Positions 33,613 to 41,092 of a stretch of 64,000 bases of DNA are shown here, piece by piece. Numbering within the stretch: the first letter of the stretch is position 1; every line of letters starts with the position of its first letter. Source of the stretch: Asticcacaulis excentricus (GTDB lineage Bacteria > Pseudomonadota > Alphaproteobacteria > Caulobacterales > Caulobacteraceae); NCBI RefSeq assembly GCF_003966695.1, contig NZ_AP018829.1:124001-188000 (forward strand), read 5' to 3'. Made by a program: the position numbers and the translations under genes. The notes under the pieces are model-generated. The model had not been told where the DNA came from and made no database searches. It saw only the letters and a program-made list of their open reading frames with translations.

Positions 33613-35132
33613 CAGTCGAACTTCCCATGCAGATACCAGTTGAGAGAGCCGGTGCCGCTGTGTTCGCCATCACCGGCCCGGAAGACCCAGAAGCGCTCGC
33701 CCGTGGCCGCTTCAAGGATATAGTAGTCGCGCACCTTGCCAGTTTCGGCCTCGCTGACCCACCACTCCCCCTTGACGCGTTCAGGGCCATCGGCACAGAC
33801 GACGCTGTAGCGCTGACCGCGCCAGGTAAAGGCGCGCGGCGGATGATCGGGCAAGGCCGCGAGCGCCTGCACCGGTTCGGGGCGATAAAGGCGCGCCGGG
33901 CGGCGATAGCGGGCATTGCGAGGTGAGCCAATCACGGATGCCGAAGGCGCGAGCCGTCTGACCGAGCGCTCCGGGATGTCGCTTGCCACCTCCACCGCGC
34001 GGTAAAGTCGGCCTTCGCCGTAGCGATTGCTGAGCGTATCCCATAGATCTTCGACGTCCGGGCGGCTGGGTGCGGCAAAGCTCGTGGCGACCTGGGTGAA
34101 GGACAGCGGTTCGACCAGAGGGGCGGACAGGGTCATTTTGTCGATGCCGAAGCCCGGCTCAACGGTTTCGATCTTATCGATCAGCAGTTTCGACAGGCGC
34201 TTGACGTCGCGCACCGGCTTCGCGGTACCGACGGATATGGTCTCGATGCGGCTATCGACGCGCACAAAGTGCAGATCGAGCCGTCGCGCCCCCAGCCCCG
34301 CCTCTTCCAGTTTCAGGCATAAGGCTTCAGTCAAACGGCGGGTATATTTCTCAAGCGTGTCAGGTGCCCCGATGGGCTCAAAGAAAGCGCGTTCGACCGA
34401 GATCAGTTCGGGGACGTGGACGGGCTCAATGGGCTCGGCCAGTCGCCCAAACGCCATATCGACGCGCCGCCACAGGTCGGGACCATAGCGCAGCGCCAGC
34501 GGGGCGCGCGGCTTGGCCGCCAGTTCACCGATCGTGTCGATACCGATGAGGCGCAACTCCTCGACCGTCTCGGCCGACAGGCGAAGCGCCGCGACCGGCA
34601 GGGGCAGTATCGCTTCGGCGGACTTACACGCTGGAATGATCAGCGAAGACTCACCCGCAAAGCGCACCAGGGCATGGGCGGCCCCCCAGCTATCCGCGAC
34701 GGTGGCGTAGGCTGTGATGTGGAGGGCCTCAAGACGCCGCAGCATATCGGAGACCAGAGCGGCCTCTCCCCCATAGAGATGGGCCGCGCCGGTGATATCA
34801 AGGATCAGACCATCCGGCGGATCCGCGGCCACCACGGGTGAGTAGAGACGCAAGGCCCAGACGGCGAGTGTCTCCAGCGCGTCGGCGTCGCGCTCCAGCT
34901 CAGCGTCACGCACCTCAAGTCCCTCGATCAGCACCTGCGCCTTGGCCACCGCCATGCCCGGTCTAACGCCGCGTTGATGAGCGTGCGCATCGACCGCCGT
35001 GACGAGGCGTCGGCTGCCGACCTTGCTCTGTAGCACCAGAGGTCGCTCAAGCGGTAGCGCGTCTAGGCCCACAGCGCGGCGCAGACGATCGGTCCCCCAG
35101 AATGGCAGATAGAGGCTGAGGTAGCGGGCCAT
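33612..35132 (-). CDS. imuB: ImuB, inactive Y-family polymerase-like mutasome protein
   Basis: A 506-residue Y-family polymerase homologue that bridges ImuA, DnaE2 and the beta clamp in known imu systems. The fingers/palm part starts MARYLSLYLPFWGTDRLRRA; the usual catalytic aspartates are not at their expected places, as in other ImuB proteins. A little-finger region and a C-terminal ImuB-type tail (RYRRPARLYRPEPVQALAAL ... EWWVSEAETGKVRDYY) follow. It overlaps dnaE2 by one base and lies 6 bp downstream of the 172-residue gene at 35139-35657. Confidence 0.94.
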   Translation of the reverse strand: MARYLSLYLPFWGTDRLRRAVGLDALPLERPLVLQSKVGSRRLVTAVDAHAHQRGVRPGMAVAKAQVLIEGLEVRDAELERDADALETLAVWALRLYSPVVAADPPDGLILDITGAAHLYGGEAALVSDMLRRLEALHITAYATVADSWGAAHALVRFAGESSLIIPACKSAEAILPLPVAALRLSAETVEELRLIGIDTIGELAAKPRAPLALRYGPDLWRRVDMAFGRLAEPIEPVHVPELISVERAFFEPIGAPDTLEKYTRRLTEALCLKLEEAGLGARRLDLHFVRVDSRIETISVGTAKPVRDVKRLSKLLIDKIETVEPGFGIDKMTLSAPLVEPLSFTQVATSFAAPSRPDVEDLWDTLSNRYGEGRLYRAVEVASDIPERSVRRLAPSASVIGSPRNARYRRPARLYRPEPVQALAALPDHPPRAFTWRGQRYSVVCADGPERVKGEWWVSEAETGKVRDYYILEAATGERFWVFRAGDGEHSGTGSLNWYLHGKFD

Positions 35133-35138
35133 GACACC

Positions 35139-35657
35139 CTACACCGCCTGTCGCGTGAGAGGATCGACCCAGTCGGCCCAGGCTTCAAGCAGGGCGTCAC
35201 GTTCAGCCGTCAGGACGTCGAGTGGCACGGCCACGGAGGCCGAGCGACGAATGGGCTCGCTGAGGCCGGAAACATGGATGTCGTAGATCGGCTGATGACG
35301 GCTGACGCTGCCCCAGCCGCCCACCGTGAGCGTCTTCGTATAGATGGGACTGACGGCTGAGATGGCCTGAAGACTGATCAGAAGATGGGTCAGGTCGAAC
35401 AGGCCCGGCGATACGCCGTCCCTTTGATGATAACGCCGCCAGGCGGCGACGAGTTGCGCATGCGCGCGTCTGAGTGCGGCCCTTTCCGCTTCTGAGCCAT
35501 CCTCCGACTGGAACCACAGGGTTTGAGGCAGGCCCTGGATATGGACCGGAAACGCCAGATGCGTGTCTTCATAAAGGCCGTTTGCCCATACCGGCCCGAT
35601 AGCGACGAGGGGCGCCAGCGCCACCACCTTCCCCGCACAGGTGACAAGTTCACTCAT
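35139..35657 (-). CDS. Unknown protein inside the imu operon (172 residues)
   Basis: No family recognised. The protein starts MSELVTCAGKVVALAPLVAI and has an even, well-folded composition without signal peptide or membrane segment. It overlaps the preceding 85-residue gene by 4 bases and ends 6 bases before imuB, so it must be co-transcribed with the LexA-controlled cassette. Textbook imu operons run imuA-imuB-dnaE2 directly, so it is an accessory gene. Mutasome partner, damage tolerance or unrelated passenger are all possible. Confidence 0.8.
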   Translation of the reverse strand: MSELVTCAGKVVALAPLVAIGPVWANGLYEDTHLAFPVHIQGLPQTLWFQSEDGSEAERAALRRAHAQLVAAWRRYHQRDGVSPGLFDLTHLLISLQAISAVSPIYTKTLTVGGWGSVSRHQPIYDIHVSGLSEPIRRSASVAVPLDVLTAERDALLEAWADWVDPLTRQAV

Positions 35658-35911
35658 GCGATATCCGCGTAATCGGTCTGATAGAGATCAACGACGTCGA
35701 GGATCTGGGGGGCGCGCGGCAATTGCGGCAGGGGCGAGCCATCGGCGTGGTATCTGTAGCCGGCCACATCGTAATAGACACTACCTTTGGGACCGATCTT
35801 CTGCACGCAGGCCATATAGTCGCGCTCATGGCGGGCGACCGTGAGCAGGACGGCGGCCCCATCGAACAGGGCTAATTGGGTGTGTTCATCCGGTGTCTCG
35901 AATAACTGCAT
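35654..35911 (-). CDS. Unknown small protein inside the imu operon (85 residues)
   Basis: An 85-residue protein starting MQLFETPDEHTQLALFDGAA, with a strong AGGAGGGAG ribosome-binding site. The opening resembles the clamp-binding motif style (QLxLF: QLALF), which would fit contact with the beta sliding clamp. This is inferred from the motif only. It lies 13 bp downstream of imuA and overlaps the next gene (ATGA). No family name is known to me. Confidence 0.78.
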   Translation of the reverse strand: MQLFETPDEHTQLALFDGAAVLLTVARHERDYMACVQKIGPKGSVYYDVAGYRYHADGSPLPQLPRAPQILDVVDLYQTDYADIA

Positions 35912-35924
35912 AGTCTCCCTCCTC

Positions 35925-36677
35925 TTAAGATGCGGCCCGCAGGGTGTTTGTCATTTGGGCGTCCCCGCATAGGCGGATACGCCCCTCCCCGTCACAGGCC
36001 TCGACCTCGAAATCATGACACTCGCCGCCCCGGGCCCGGATCAGTTCGAGCATCCAGCGCGCGCGTCCGACGCCGCGCACCGGCAAAGGCGCCGAGTTCA
36101 GTTCGGTGACGCGCCAGCGGGTAAAAGCGGCTGTGGGGCGGCCAAAGTCTTTGGCATCGACCTGCCGGCGCCAGCGGCGCACGATCAGGGCGAGCGTCCC
36201 TGTGCCCTCCGCCGCCATCAGAAGACGTTGCGAGGCGACACGGGAGAGATTGGCGAGTTCGCCCACGACCGCGGTGAGGCCGCCGTGGCGCAGGGCTTCC
36301 TCACAAGCCCCCAGCACGGCGGCCTCATCGCCGGCTTCGAAGAAGACGACCTTGTCATCGGTGAGGCCTGAACGGGCGAGTGCCGGGGCAAACAGATCAG
36401 GCTGCGTATAGGCCCAGAGAACACGCCCCCCAGAGCGCGCCGCGATCCCGGCGGCAAAGGCGATGGCGGCGGCCCCATCTACCGCGCCATTGGCGCCACC
36501 GGCGATCTCGTGCAGAGCCCCAAAGGCCAGCCCCCCCTTGGGAATACGGGTGTCGATGTCGGGAACGCCGAAGGGGAGAACGACGCGTCTGGGCGCACTG
36601 TGGCCGCCGATATGGTCGATCCGGTCTCGCAAAGCGCTGAGGACGGCGGGGTTGGCAGCGGGCATGACATCAAGCAT
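35925..36677 (-). CDS. imuA: ImuA, RecA-like mutasome protein
   Basis: A 250-residue RecA/SulA-like protein that supports ImuB and DnaE2 in SOS mutagenesis. Visible features are LPFGVPDIDTRIPKGGLAFG with GALHEIAG (the ImuA N-terminal core), GRVLWAYTQPDLFAPAL and the ARWMLELIRARGGECHDFEV end. Two starts are possible, at 36677 and 36665; the second has the better-spaced AGGA. A LexA box lies 24 bp upstream of the first. It is the first gene of a five-gene operon. Confidence 0.93.
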   Translation of the reverse strand: MLDVMPAANPAVLSALRDRIDHIGGHSAPRRVVLPFGVPDIDTRIPKGGLAFGALHEIAGGANGAVDGAAAIAFAAGIAARSGGRVLWAYTQPDLFAPALARSGLTDDKVVFFEAGDEAAVLGACEEALRHGGLTAVVGELANLSRVASQRLLMAAEGTGTLALIVRRWRRQVDAKDFGRPTAAFTRWRVTELNSAPLPVRGVGRARWMLELIRARGGECHDFEVEACDGEGRIRLCGDAQMTNTLRAAS

Positions 36678-36700
36678 CCTTTCTGAACGCCAAAGACTAT

Positions 36701-36715
36701 GTTCGCTTTTTGTTC
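36701..36715 (-). promoter_or_regulatory. LexA (SOS) box of the imu operon
   Basis: GTTCGCTTTTTGTTC is an exact GTTC-N7-GTTC direct repeat, the established alphaproteobacterial LexA site. It lies 24 bases before the imuA start, where LexA would block transcription of the whole imu operon until DNA damage. Confidence 0.9.
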
Positions 36716-37066
36716 TTTAATTGGAACAAGAGTCAATAGGCCAAGATCGGCGTCTGCGTGCTGCCAGAAACTGTCAGGGCACCAGATCGGAGTGGAATCG
36801 TGAGGAGTCACAAATCCTTAACGGCGGACTCCTGGAAAACAAATCAAGAACAAATTTCTGTGAATTGCCTGTTGCCTATCCAGCCCGAGGAAATGCTTCC
36901 TCGGCCCTCATTGGACTCAGGAAGGACGCAACAGCTACTACCATGTCTTCGTCATCCCGGCCTCGCATGTCGGGATTCACCAAAACAGGCAGGGTCTGGG
37001 AGACTTGGAATGCCAGCGGTTACAAACTGTGGCGCTCGGCAAACCGCTCGTAGCCCCGCGTCCGCT
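36716..37066. other. Intergenic stretch without a supported gene
   Basis: Between the imu promoter and the convergent MOSC gene end. Short frames here have no recognisable content, and no repeat or IS end was identified. Confidence 0.5.
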
Positions 37067-37588
37067 TCACGGCTGCGGTATTTCGTCAATTTCAGGCATC
37101 AGGCGGTCACCGACACGAAAACGGCCACCCGTGATGACCCGTGCGGTGATCCCGCCGTGTCCACGCACGGCATTATAGCCTCCGACACCAAACGTCTCTT
37201 CCATACGCGAACAGGGATGGCATTCGCCGGTGTATTCGAGCACCGCTTCACCCAGCCGGAAGCGCTTATCCTTCAGCGCCAGCAGATTGATCCCTGAGGT
37301 GACGACGTTGCGCCGAAGCGCGTGCGCCTGCACGGACACGCCGAGGAAGCTTGCGATCGCATGCATGTCCTCCTGGCCGATAAGCGTCAGGTGCCGGTTG
37401 CCACTTCGTCCCTGATAATGGTCACCGATTAAGCCAACCTCAGGTGACAGATGGGCCTCGTCCGCAGCGATAATCTCTCCTCGCCGCTCCGGCCGCAAAC
37501 CTATCCACTGCACCGTGCCGGGACGCACCGGAGCCTGCAGGAGATGAGCGAGACTGGACTTGGGATGAAAGGCCATGGTGGAGGGCAT
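37067..37588 (-). CDS. MOSC-domain protein
   Basis: A 173-residue single-domain MOSC protein (molybdenum-cofactor sulfurase C-terminal type). Typical elements are EVGLIGDHYQGRSGNRHLTL (the GDxh...G...R..QV-like section), LRRNVVTSGINLLALKDKRF and GECHPCSRMEE, with the conserved cysteine, followed by HGGITARVITGG. MOSC proteins bind sulfur or molybdenum cofactor and are used in detoxification or sulfur transfer. It stands alone with no partner gene, so its substrate is unknown. Confidence 0.9.
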   Translation of the reverse strand: MPSTMAFHPKSSLAHLLQAPVRPGTVQWIGLRPERRGEIIAADEAHLSPEVGLIGDHYQGRSGNRHLTLIGQEDMHAIASFLGVSVQAHALRRNVVTSGINLLALKDKRFRLGEAVLEYTGECHPCSRMEETFGVGGYNAVRGHGGITARVITGGRFRVGDRLMPEIDEIPQP

Positions 37589-37778
37589 CGGTCACGAGCA
37601 ATTTTGGCCGTCAGCTTAGTCGCGTACAGGCGCATTCTCCAGCTTTAAAGATCGCAAAACTGAGGCTGACCGCGATCTCCGCCAGAGGTGGACCACCAAC
37701 CTGACACAATCTTAACTGGTCATCCCGCGCCTCTTCCGTTAACTCTAATGTGGGCGCGTCAATCGGGGCTAACGAACA

Positions 37779-38465
37779 TTGACCGATCAGATTGAGGAAA
37801 AGCTGGCGTCACTGACGCAGCGGCAGAAAGAGGTGATGCGGCTTATCGCCCGCCATTACCGTGACAAGGAAATCGCGCGGATTTTGAACATCAGCGAGCA
37901 TACGGCGCGCGCGCATGCCGACGCCGTGCGCGACAAGTTGGGCGGCATTAGTCGGCGGGAAGCGGCCCGTTTTCTTAGCGACCACGCAGACGTTTTGGGT
38001 ATCCCCCCTGAACGGGAATATCAGTCATCGGGAATAGCGCAGACCGGCCATGAACCGTCATCCTGTGGTCATCCCTCCCCTATCGGAGATACCGATGACC
38101 ATCCCCACGCTTCCCTCGACGCCCCCTTACCCACAGTCGGTCACGATGCAGTGGGCGCACATCGAGACCGCGCTCAGATACCTGGCAGTGCCAGAGAAGG
38201 CGCATCTGATCAGCGAGACGCTTTCGGCGATCCGGCAGGAATACCAAACCACGCCGGAGAAGCTCGTCTTTACCCTGATCTCAGCCTGCGCCTGGCTCAC
38301 GGACGAGACGGCGTCCATGGCTGGCTCGCCCAACTCAACCTCCTTCAATGGACACTTCTGACTCTGGGACTAACCCTGTGCGTCGTCCTGATCATTGGCG
38401 GTGTGATGGGGGCCCTGATCGGAATTTTCCAGGCCATTCGCGAACTCAGCGGCCAGACCGGATAA
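37779..38465 (+). CDS. LuxR-type helix-turn-helix protein with C-terminal membrane anchor
   Basis: A 228-residue protein beginning at TTG. Residues 9-65 are a LuxR/GerE helix-turn-helix (LTQRQKEVMRLIARHYRDKE, then LNISEHTARAHADAVRDKLG). A long Pro/His/Asp-rich linker (about 85-180) follows, and residues 190-215 form a membrane helix (TLGLTLCVVLIIGGVMGALI). Similar membrane-tethered LuxR-type regulators occur in sphingomonads. The linker region shows poor codon regularity because a second frame (38095-38361) overlaps it. A terminator hairpin follows the stop. Confidence 0.75.
   Translation: MTDQIEEKLASLTQRQKEVMRLIARHYRDKEIARILNISEHTARAHADAVRDKLGGISRREAARFLSDHADVLGIPPEREYQSSGIAQTGHEPSSCGHPSPIGDTDDHPHASLDAPLPTVGHDAVGAHRDRAQIPGSAREGASDQRDAFGDPAGIPNHAGEARLYPDLSLRLAHGRDGVHGWLAQLNLLQWTLLTLGLTLCVVLIIGGVMGALIGIFQAIRELSGQTG
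38095..38361 (+). CDS. Overlapping frame with strong coding signal, 88 residues
   Basis: Within the linker of the membrane-tethered regulator gene, another frame starting MTIPTLPSTPPYPQSVTMQW reads on through YLAVPEKAHLISETLSAIRQ. Its third codon positions are almost all G or C, as in true genes of this genome, while the host frame loses this bias over the same bases. GGAG lies 7-8 bases before the ATG. It may be a genuine overlapping gene, or show that the regulator's linker arose from an old frameshift. Confidence 0.45.
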   Translation: MTIPTLPSTPPYPQSVTMQWAHIETALRYLAVPEKAHLISETLSAIRQEYQTTPEKLVFTLISACAWLTDETASMAGSPNSTSFNGHF

Positions 38466-38472
38466 CCTGTAT

Positions 38473-38497
38473 CCGGCTGGGCGCATAACCCAGCCGG
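38473..38497. terminator. Terminator hairpin after the membrane-tethered regulator
   Basis: CCGGCTGGG and CCCAGCCGG form a perfect 9-bp stem with a 7-base loop, 7 bases after the stop codon. Confidence 0.65.
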
Positions 38498-38525
38498 TAA
38501 GAGACCGGCCCTAACTGGAGACTTG

Positions 38526-38888
38526 ATGATGAAACGATCGGAAATGGTATTGGCGGGCGCTGAACGTCTCTTTCAGACCGAAGAGGCAGTCGATCGCGCG
38601 CTTACGGAAACGGGCGAGATGCTTGCCGCCCTGCTGCGTATGCGCATGGCTGGCGGCCTTTCTGCGGTGATGGGACAGGAAGCGGTCGAAGGTATCATTA
38701 GCAGCGCCAACGCGCTGGCCCAGGCCCGACGCGAAATCATCTCTGTGCACGGTCACCTCAATGAGGTCAAAACCCAGATGGGTTGTGCTACGGTCGCGAT
38801 TGGGACAGGGTATGATAAGCCTATTACCGGTCGGCAGGACCAATTTACTGAGGCCATGGATCAGGGGCAGCCACAGCCCGCAAATTAA
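38526..38888 (+). CDS. Hypothetical helical protein (120 residues)
   Basis: I do not recognise this protein. It starts MMKRSEMVLAGAERLFQTEE and is mostly helical (ALTETGEMLAALLRMRMAGG, then AVEGIISSANALAQARREII), with a Gln/Pro-rich tail and no membrane segment. GGAG precedes two adjacent ATG codons (38526, 38529). It shares its direction with the next membrane protein gene, 12 bp downstream. Confidence 0.7.
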   Translation: MMKRSEMVLAGAERLFQTEEAVDRALTETGEMLAALLRMRMAGGLSAVMGQEAVEGIISSANALAQARREIISVHGHLNEVKTQMGCATVAIGTGYDKPITGRQDQFTEAMDQGQPQPAN

Positions 38889-38900
38889 ACAGAAGGCGCC

Positions 38901-39335
38901 ATGCAGTATTTGCACCTGATCTGGGTCTGGGCGGGACACATAACCGTCCTGTTGTGTGGTAGCTTGGCCATCTGGCGAGGCGGTTGGGCTGAGCGGTCCA
39001 CCGCCATTGTCATTTGGGTGGCGTGGTTTCTGACACCCGTACTGCAAATGCAAAACTACGATCCGGGCATGTTGATTACGGTCATGGACGGGATCGTGGT
39101 GCTGATCGTATTCAGCATCTCCTGTTATTCCCGGAGAATCTGGACTCTTTTTATGACCGTGTTTGTTCTGGCGAGCTTCCTGGCCCATTTTGCAGCCGAT
39201 CTCGTCCCATATGTCGGGTATTTCTCATATCTGACCGCCATGGGATTGCTTGGCGGCTATGGCGTCGCGCTGACTCTGGGAGGCGCCGCGCTGGAAGCAG
39301 AATATTTACGAAAGAAATCCACAATGCACGCCTGA
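38901..39335 (+). CDS. Hypothetical integral membrane protein (144 residues)
   Basis: Four to five hydrophobic helices are visible: residues about 5-22, 32-50, 56-76, 82-102 and 110-130. No enzymatic motif is recognised. It follows the helical protein gene closely and ends at a strong terminator hairpin, so the two form a small operon of unknown function. Confidence 0.75.
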   Translation: MQYLHLIWVWAGHITVLLCGSLAIWRGGWAERSTAIVIWVAWFLTPVLQMQNYDPGMLITVMDGIVVLIVFSISCYSRRIWTLFMTVFVLASFLAHFAADLVPYVGYFSYLTAMGLLGGYGVALTLGGAALEAEYLRKKSTMHA

Positions 39336-39361
39336 GGTGTAAGGGCTGACACCCTTACACC
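39336..39361. terminator. Terminator hairpin
   Basis: GGTGTAAGGG and CCCTTACACC form a perfect 10-bp stem with a 6-base loop immediately after the stop codon of the membrane protein gene. Confidence 0.7.
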
Positions 39362-39415
39362 AATGAAACTAAGCTGGGTTTCTGCTTCTTGGTATGCGGG
39401 GTCGCGTTCAGGTCC

Positions 39416-39802
39416 ATGTCTCATCCCCATTTCATTGATGTTCAGGTCGGCAAACGTCTTCGCGAGTTTCGCGAAGCCAATCGACTTTCCCAAACAGACT
39501 TGGCCAGTGCCCTGGGCATCACCTTCCAGCAGGTCCAGAAATACGAAAGCGGTCACAACCGCATCAGCGCCTCAAGGCTTCATGCAGCGGCGTGTTTCCT
39601 GAAAGTGCCGGTGTCCGACTTCTTTGAGGGCCAGGATGATATAGCGCCCGAAGGTCTGTCTGAGTCAGAAGCGCGTATCTGGGCCTTCACGCGCACCTCC
39701 GAGGGACAAAGGCTTTCCCGGTATTTCAGTCAGTTGAGCACGCCCATGAGACGCAGTGTTGTCTCCGTGGTCAAGGCTCTGCTCGCCGAGCAGAAAGAGT
39801 AA
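39416..39802 (+). CDS. XRE-family regulator
   Basis: A 128-residue regulator with an N-terminal helix-turn-helix (KRLREFREANRLSQTDLASA, then LGITFQQVQKYESGHNRISA) and a C-terminal helical tail (RYFSQLSTPMRRSVVSVVKA). The start at 39416 (MSHPHFIDVQ) is preferred over an upstream in-frame codon because the additional residues look random. It resembles the regulator at 19310-19729 and may act on the same transfer genes. It converges with the lipoprotein gene. Confidence 0.85.
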   Translation: MSHPHFIDVQVGKRLREFREANRLSQTDLASALGITFQQVQKYESGHNRISASRLHAAACFLKVPVSDFFEGQDDIAPEGLSESEARIWAFTRTSEGQRLSRYFSQLSTPMRRSVVSVVKALLAEQKE

Positions 39803-39835
39803 AACGGTTTCGTGGCCGGTGTCTTCTTCGTCGAA

Positions 39836-40609
39836 CTATCTGACCGGCGCCAGTTTCGCCGACTCGATATGCCAGCGGCGCTGAGCCGGTGTGGCCCCGT
39901 CCACATTGTTGACGCGGCGAAGCGTGTAGCTCCCCTTAAAGCGCTGATGCTCTCCAGTCTTCAGCACCGCATCGATGGTGACCGGCACGCTCTGAAACAC
40001 CGACCCCGCCCCGGCATCGCCCTCGGGCAATTCTCCAATCGTCACCGTGGAGGACCGGGTCTCTGCAAAGCCCGCGCTGAACCGCGCTAAGGACTGGTTG
40101 GGCGGACCGTCCTCGCCCCATTGCGACCAAGCCGTGCCGTAGTCCCGCGCATTGATGGCCGAATAATAGAGGCGGATGACCGCCGCTGCCGCTTGCGCAC
40201 TTTTGGGATCGGGCTGGCAGTCGGCGATCGGTGCGTCCTTATCGTCGAAGAGCGCGCAACTGCGGGCAATCTCATCGGACATCAGGGCGCAACTGTTGGC
40301 GACGTTGCAGGGTGGATGCGTCGCCGGGGATACATTCCGGCAGCTCTTCGCAAGACGCTCGGCCGCCTTCGCGCCGATTTCGGTCGAACAGGCCACGGGT
40401 CCCTCCGCCTCGGTCGCAGGCAGGGTTTCCAGCGCCGAACGCGAAACCGGGGCCGCCGACACGGGATCGACGATCTCTATGCCGCCCGATGCTGTGTTTC
40501 CCGAGTCTGCCCGGGAAGCCGTATCGGGTGCCTCGCCCTCTCGCGCGCCGCAGGCACTCAGGACGCACAAGGCCGCCATCAAAACGGGGCTCAGGGCTAT
40601 AGGCTTCAT
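39836..40609 (-). CDS. Putative lipoprotein of unknown function
   Basis: A 257-residue protein with a lipoprotein signal peptide (lipobox LSAC, mature Cys at residue 20). An Ala/Ser-rich linker follows, then a Cys-rich middle (CSTEIGAKAAERLAKSCRNV ... CNVANSCALMSDEI). The C-terminal domain (AAAVIRLYYSAINARDYGTA, then WSQWGEDG) looks like the NTF2-type fold found at the end of several bacterial lipoproteins. Known proteins of this design occur in Caulobacterales without assigned function. Six or more cysteines suggest disulfides in the periplasm. Confidence 0.8.
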   Translation of the reverse strand: MKPIALSPVLMAALCVLSACGAREGEAPDTASRADSGNTASGGIEIVDPVSAAPVSRSALETLPATEAEGPVACSTEIGAKAAERLAKSCRNVSPATHPPCNVANSCALMSDEIARSCALFDDKDAPIADCQPDPKSAQAAAAVIRLYYSAINARDYGTAWSQWGEDGPPNQSLARFSAGFAETRSSTVTIGELPEGDAGAGSVFQSVPVTIDAVLKTGEHQRFKGSYTLRRVNNVDGATPAQRRWHIESAKLAPVR

Positions 40610-40693
40610 CGGTCGCTCCTCTCGGCGGCTGCGGGTTTCCTAAAGCGTGCTTTGCAAATAAGCCATTCCCATCTGAGATGAGGCGGTTTTACC

Positions 40694-41092
40694 TTACGCC
40701 TGCACCTCAGATTGGGACTGCACCGACCACCCGGTAATCCGATCCTTGCGAAACGTGCGTTCCTCCTGCCGGTTGAGGCACACCCCTTCGATATAGGCAC
40801 CGAGGCTGCGCCAGTTGGAGACGCGACGCTCGGTGACCACGCCATCGCGATCGGCGTAGGTGAAGGTGGCAAACTCACCTTCTTCGCCTTCGACCCAGCG
40901 CGGATCCGTTGCGGCCAGGTCGCGATCATGCTTATCGAGCGTACGCGCAACCTCCGGATCGGCCCGCTTGTATTTCGAGGGATTGCGCAGGGCCTCCGTC
41001 GAAGTCTTATCCCGTCTAATGCCTATCAGATAGGTCAGAGCCGCGCCCGCGATAAGCCCTGTCACAAAGGCGATCAGTGTCGTTAAGGTCAT
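40694..41092 (-). CDS. Membrane-anchored protein with WYL-like end
   Basis: A 132-residue protein. One N-terminal membrane helix (residues 5-24, LIAFVTGLIAGAALTYLIGI) is followed by a charged linker. The C-terminal part (SLGAYIEGVCLNRQEERTFR, then KDRITGW) resembles the beta-sheet of WYL domains, which bind ligands or nucleic acid. Its start overlaps the EEP-family gene stop by one base, so the two are translated together. The function is unknown. Confidence 0.7.
   Translation of the reverse strand: MTLTTLIAFVTGLIAGAALTYLIGIRRDKTSTEALRNPSKYKRADPEVARTLDKHDRDLAATDPRWVEGEEGEFATFTYADRDGVVTERRVSNWRSLGAYIEGVCLNRQEERTFRKDRITGWSVQSQSEVQA

Noticed and set aside
38511-39188. 225-codon minus-strand frame
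   Set aside because: It is opposite two plus-strand genes with ribosome-binding sites and a terminator, and its translation is His/Gln/Arg-rich without a motif.
40121-40681. Plus-strand frames opposite the lipoprotein gene
   Set aside because: The minus-strand frame has a lipobox and regular codon use; the plus-strand frames have neither.
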